From positions 2,914,001-2,978,000 of the forward strand of contig NZ_CM001442.1 in NCBI RefSeq assembly GCF_000244915.1: a stretch of 64,000 bases of DNA. The letters run 5' to 3'. This DNA comes from Bradyrhizobium sp. WSM471. GTDB lineage: Bacteria > Pseudomonadota > Alphaproteobacteria > Rhizobiales > Xanthobacteraceae. Positions within the stretch are counted from its first letter, which is position 1; each line of letters starts with the position of its first letter. This document shows positions 62,712 through 64,000 of this stretch, piece by piece. The notes under the pieces were generated by a model that saw only the letters and a program-made list of their open reading frames with translations, was not told where the DNA came from and made no database searches. A program made the translations under genes and the position numbers.

Positions 62712-63719
62712 ATGATCGCACGATCCATGCCAAGATTCTTACATCGGCTGGCGGCAACGGCCGCGATCCTGTTCGTCACGGGCGCATCGGCACAGGAGGT
62801 GAAGCATTATCGCTTTGCCTACGACCAGCCGCGCAACACCGGCTATTCCATCGCGGGCGACCTCTTTGCCGACAAGCTCAAGGAATTGAGCAAAGGCACC
62901 ATGATCATCGACCAATATCCGGGCGCGCAGCTCGGGCAGGAGCCGCAGGTGCTTCAGCTCGTGAAAGCGGGCGACGTCGAATTTGCGATCATCTCCTCGG
63001 CGAACACCGCGACGATCTCGCCGCAAGCGGGCGTGATGTCGTTGCACTTCCTCTTCCGCGACGAGAACCACGTGGTCAAGGGTCTGGCCGATCCAAAAGT
63101 GTTCGCAGCGCTAAAGACCATGATCGACGAGACCACGCAGGGTCTGCATGTGATCGCGACCGGCTCGCAGGGCGTGCGCCACATGTACTCCAAGAAGGAG
63201 ATCCACAATGTCGGCGACATCAAGGGCCTGAAGATCCGGGTGCAGGCGACCGCGACCGAGGACACCATGTTCCCGGCCTACGGCGCCCAGACCGTGCACA
63301 TGCCGTTCGGCAGCGTCTACACGAGCCTGCAGACCGGCGTCGTCGACGTCGCCGAGAACAGCATCAATGTCTACCTCGTCAACAAGCACTACGAGGTCGC
63401 GCCGGTCCTGAACATCACCGAGCATGAGGCCAACAACGCGCTGGTGTTCATCTCCGATAAGCTCTGGCAGAGCCTGTCGGCCGAGCAGAAGGGGTGGGTG
63501 CAGGCAGCGGGGAACGAGGTCAGCTCCAAGGAGCCGCAGAAGGCCTTCGACCTCGAACGCACTGCGGCAGAGAAGCTGAAGAAGATGGGCGTGAAGATCG
63601 TCGACAACGTCGACAAGAAGACCTTCACGGCGGTCGCCGATCCCTATCTCGACAAGCTCGCCAAGGAGCTCGGCCCGCACGCCGAGAAGATCAAGGATTT
63701 GATCCGCTCGATCAACTAG
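62712..63719 (+). CDS. TRAP transporter substrate-binding protein (DctP family)
   Basis: 335 residues. Signal peptide (SMPRFLHRLAATAAILFVTGASAQ) and a DctP-type domain: PQVLQLVKAGDVEFAIISS, GLKIRVQATATEDTMFPAYGAQTVHMPFGSVYTSLQTGVVDVAEN with the conserved Arg that holds a carboxylate. Expected to bind the sugar acid dehydrated by the upstream enzyme. AGGGGGAAA before the ATG. A palindromic repeat of about 137 bases separates it from the small permease gene. Confidence 0.87.
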   Translation: MIARSMPRFLHRLAATAAILFVTGASAQEVKHYRFAYDQPRNTGYSIAGDLFADKLKELSKGTMIIDQYPGAQLGQEPQVLQLVKAGDVEFAIISSANTATISPQAGVMSLHFLFRDENHVVKGLADPKVFAALKTMIDETTQGLHVIATGSQGVRHMYSKKEIHNVGDIKGLKIRVQATATEDTMFPAYGAQTVHMPFGSVYTSLQTGVVDVAENSINVYLVNKHYEVAPVLNITEHEANNALVFISDKLWQSLSAEQKGWVQAAGNEVSSKEPQKAFDLERTAAEKLKKMGVKIVDNVDKKTFTAVADPYLDKLAKELGPHAEKIKDLIRSIN

Positions 63720-63750
63720 GCCGCCCGCGGAAATGTCCGTGCCTCCACGA

Positions 63751-63887
63751 GTCGCCCCGGCGAAGGCCGGGATCCATACGCCGCGGCGGAGCTTGGGGCA
63801 GGATAGCCGCCAGCTTGCTTTGACCACACGCAGCTGGGGCTATGGGTCCCGGCCCCCGTGCGCAGTAGCGCACTAGGCAGGGACGAC
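63751..63887. repeat. Palindromic intergenic repeat inside a TRAP operon
   Basis: Starts GTCGCCCCGGCGAAGGCCGGGATCC and ends GGGACGAC; inner word CCATACGCCGCGGC shared with 51515-51640, but with CCGG in place of CTGG arms. It separates dctP from the permease gene. Confidence 0.7.
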
Positions 63888-63891
63888 ATTG

Positions 63892-64000
63892 ATGGCCATC
63901 GCCGACAAACTGCTGGTGCAACGACAGCGCCACCTCAAATGGCGCGGGCTCGACTGGCTTGAGCTCACCTTGATGATCCTCTGCGGCGTGCTCTGCTTCG
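63892..64000 (+). CDS. TRAP transporter small permease, N-terminal part
   Basis: 36 codons from an ATG at 63892 to the window edge, reading a hydrophilic start (MAIADKLLVQRQRHLKWRG) then a membrane helix (LDWLELTLMILCGVLCF). Composition and position after a DctP gene indicate a DctQ-type small permease; the large subunit should follow beyond the edge. Truncated by the window, not by mutation. Confidence 0.6.
   Translation, partial: MAIADKLLVQRQRHLKWRGLDWLELTLMILCGVLCF

Noticed and set aside
1..64000. tRNA or rRNA genes, insertion sequences, prophage or integrative elements
   Set aside because: No cloverleaf-like sequence, transposase, integrase or phage structural protein was recognised by reading both strands; a tRNAscan or ISfinder search would settle it.

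Overview
The window is high-GC DNA packed with genes on both strands. It suggests an alphaproteobacterium of the Bradyrhizobium type. This rests on three things: the gene order nitrate transporter - single-domain haemoglobin - FAD/NADH reductase - assimilatory nitrate reductase (the NarK-Bjgb-Flp-NasC arrangement described in B. diazoefficiens), several families of palindromic intergenic repeats, and many small exported or membrane proteins of rhizobial style. No rRNA, tRNA, CRISPR array, transposase or phage gene was recognised. The genus is an inference from gene content, not from a search.

Layout. 1-14 kb: mixed metabolism, with a thiol peroxidase-like protein, 3-hydroxybutyrate dehydrogenase plus a patatin lipase, an MpaB-type oxygenase, an orphan glycogen synthase, a class III CoA-transferase, an alcohol dehydrogenase, an isocitrate/isopropylmalate-type dehydrogenase, a crotonase and a YkuD L,D-transpeptidase. 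14-20 kb: a LysR/XRE regulator pair, CcdA, an enolase-superfamily enzyme and an HWE histidine kinase. 19.9-20.9 kb: a cluster of very small secreted or membrane proteins. 21.2-24.1 kb: a complete TRAP transporter. 24-29 kb: a beta-lactamase-fold hydrolase, an intradiol dioxygenase, and a LysR regulator divergent from two NAD(P)-binding proteins.

29.1-43.0 kb is the most coherent block: nitrate import and assimilation. An FNT channel and a membrane-anchored PP2C/protein-kinase fusion run leftward. An ABC nitrate importer (nrtA, nrtB and a double-ATPase gene), then narK, haemoglobin, flp and nasC run rightward. The nrtA and narK 5' regions share a conserved cis-module: a 33-nt inverted repeat, then a TCGCMAAATTTG box exactly 4 nt on, then a sigma-54 type -24/-12 element about 112-114 bp downstream of the repeat centre. 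The nrtA copy also carries overlapping hairpins, one of them terminator-like. The FNT gene has its own consensus sigma-54 promoter. No nitrite reductase gene and no nasS/nasT gene is in the window, so the pathway must be completed elsewhere.

43-64 kb: sugar-acid and aldehyde metabolism, with two SMP-30 type lactonases (one frameshifted), an aldo/keto reductase, dehydrogenases, a DMT exporter, PPK2, and an Lrp-type regulator divergent from a 2-oxoacid dehydrogenase E1-like enzyme. They are followed by an aldehyde dehydrogenase, a uronate dehydrogenase divergent from a lactonase, an MFS permease and a FixK/FNR-type box ahead of a small exported protein. A hybrid histidine kinase comes next. Last is a GntR regulator divergent from an IlvD/Edd sugar-acid dehydratase and a second TRAP transporter that runs off the right edge. 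Udh, lactonase, IlvD/Edd dehydratase, aldehyde dehydrogenase and TRAP uptake would fit an oxidative uronate/aldonate route, but this is inferred from context only.
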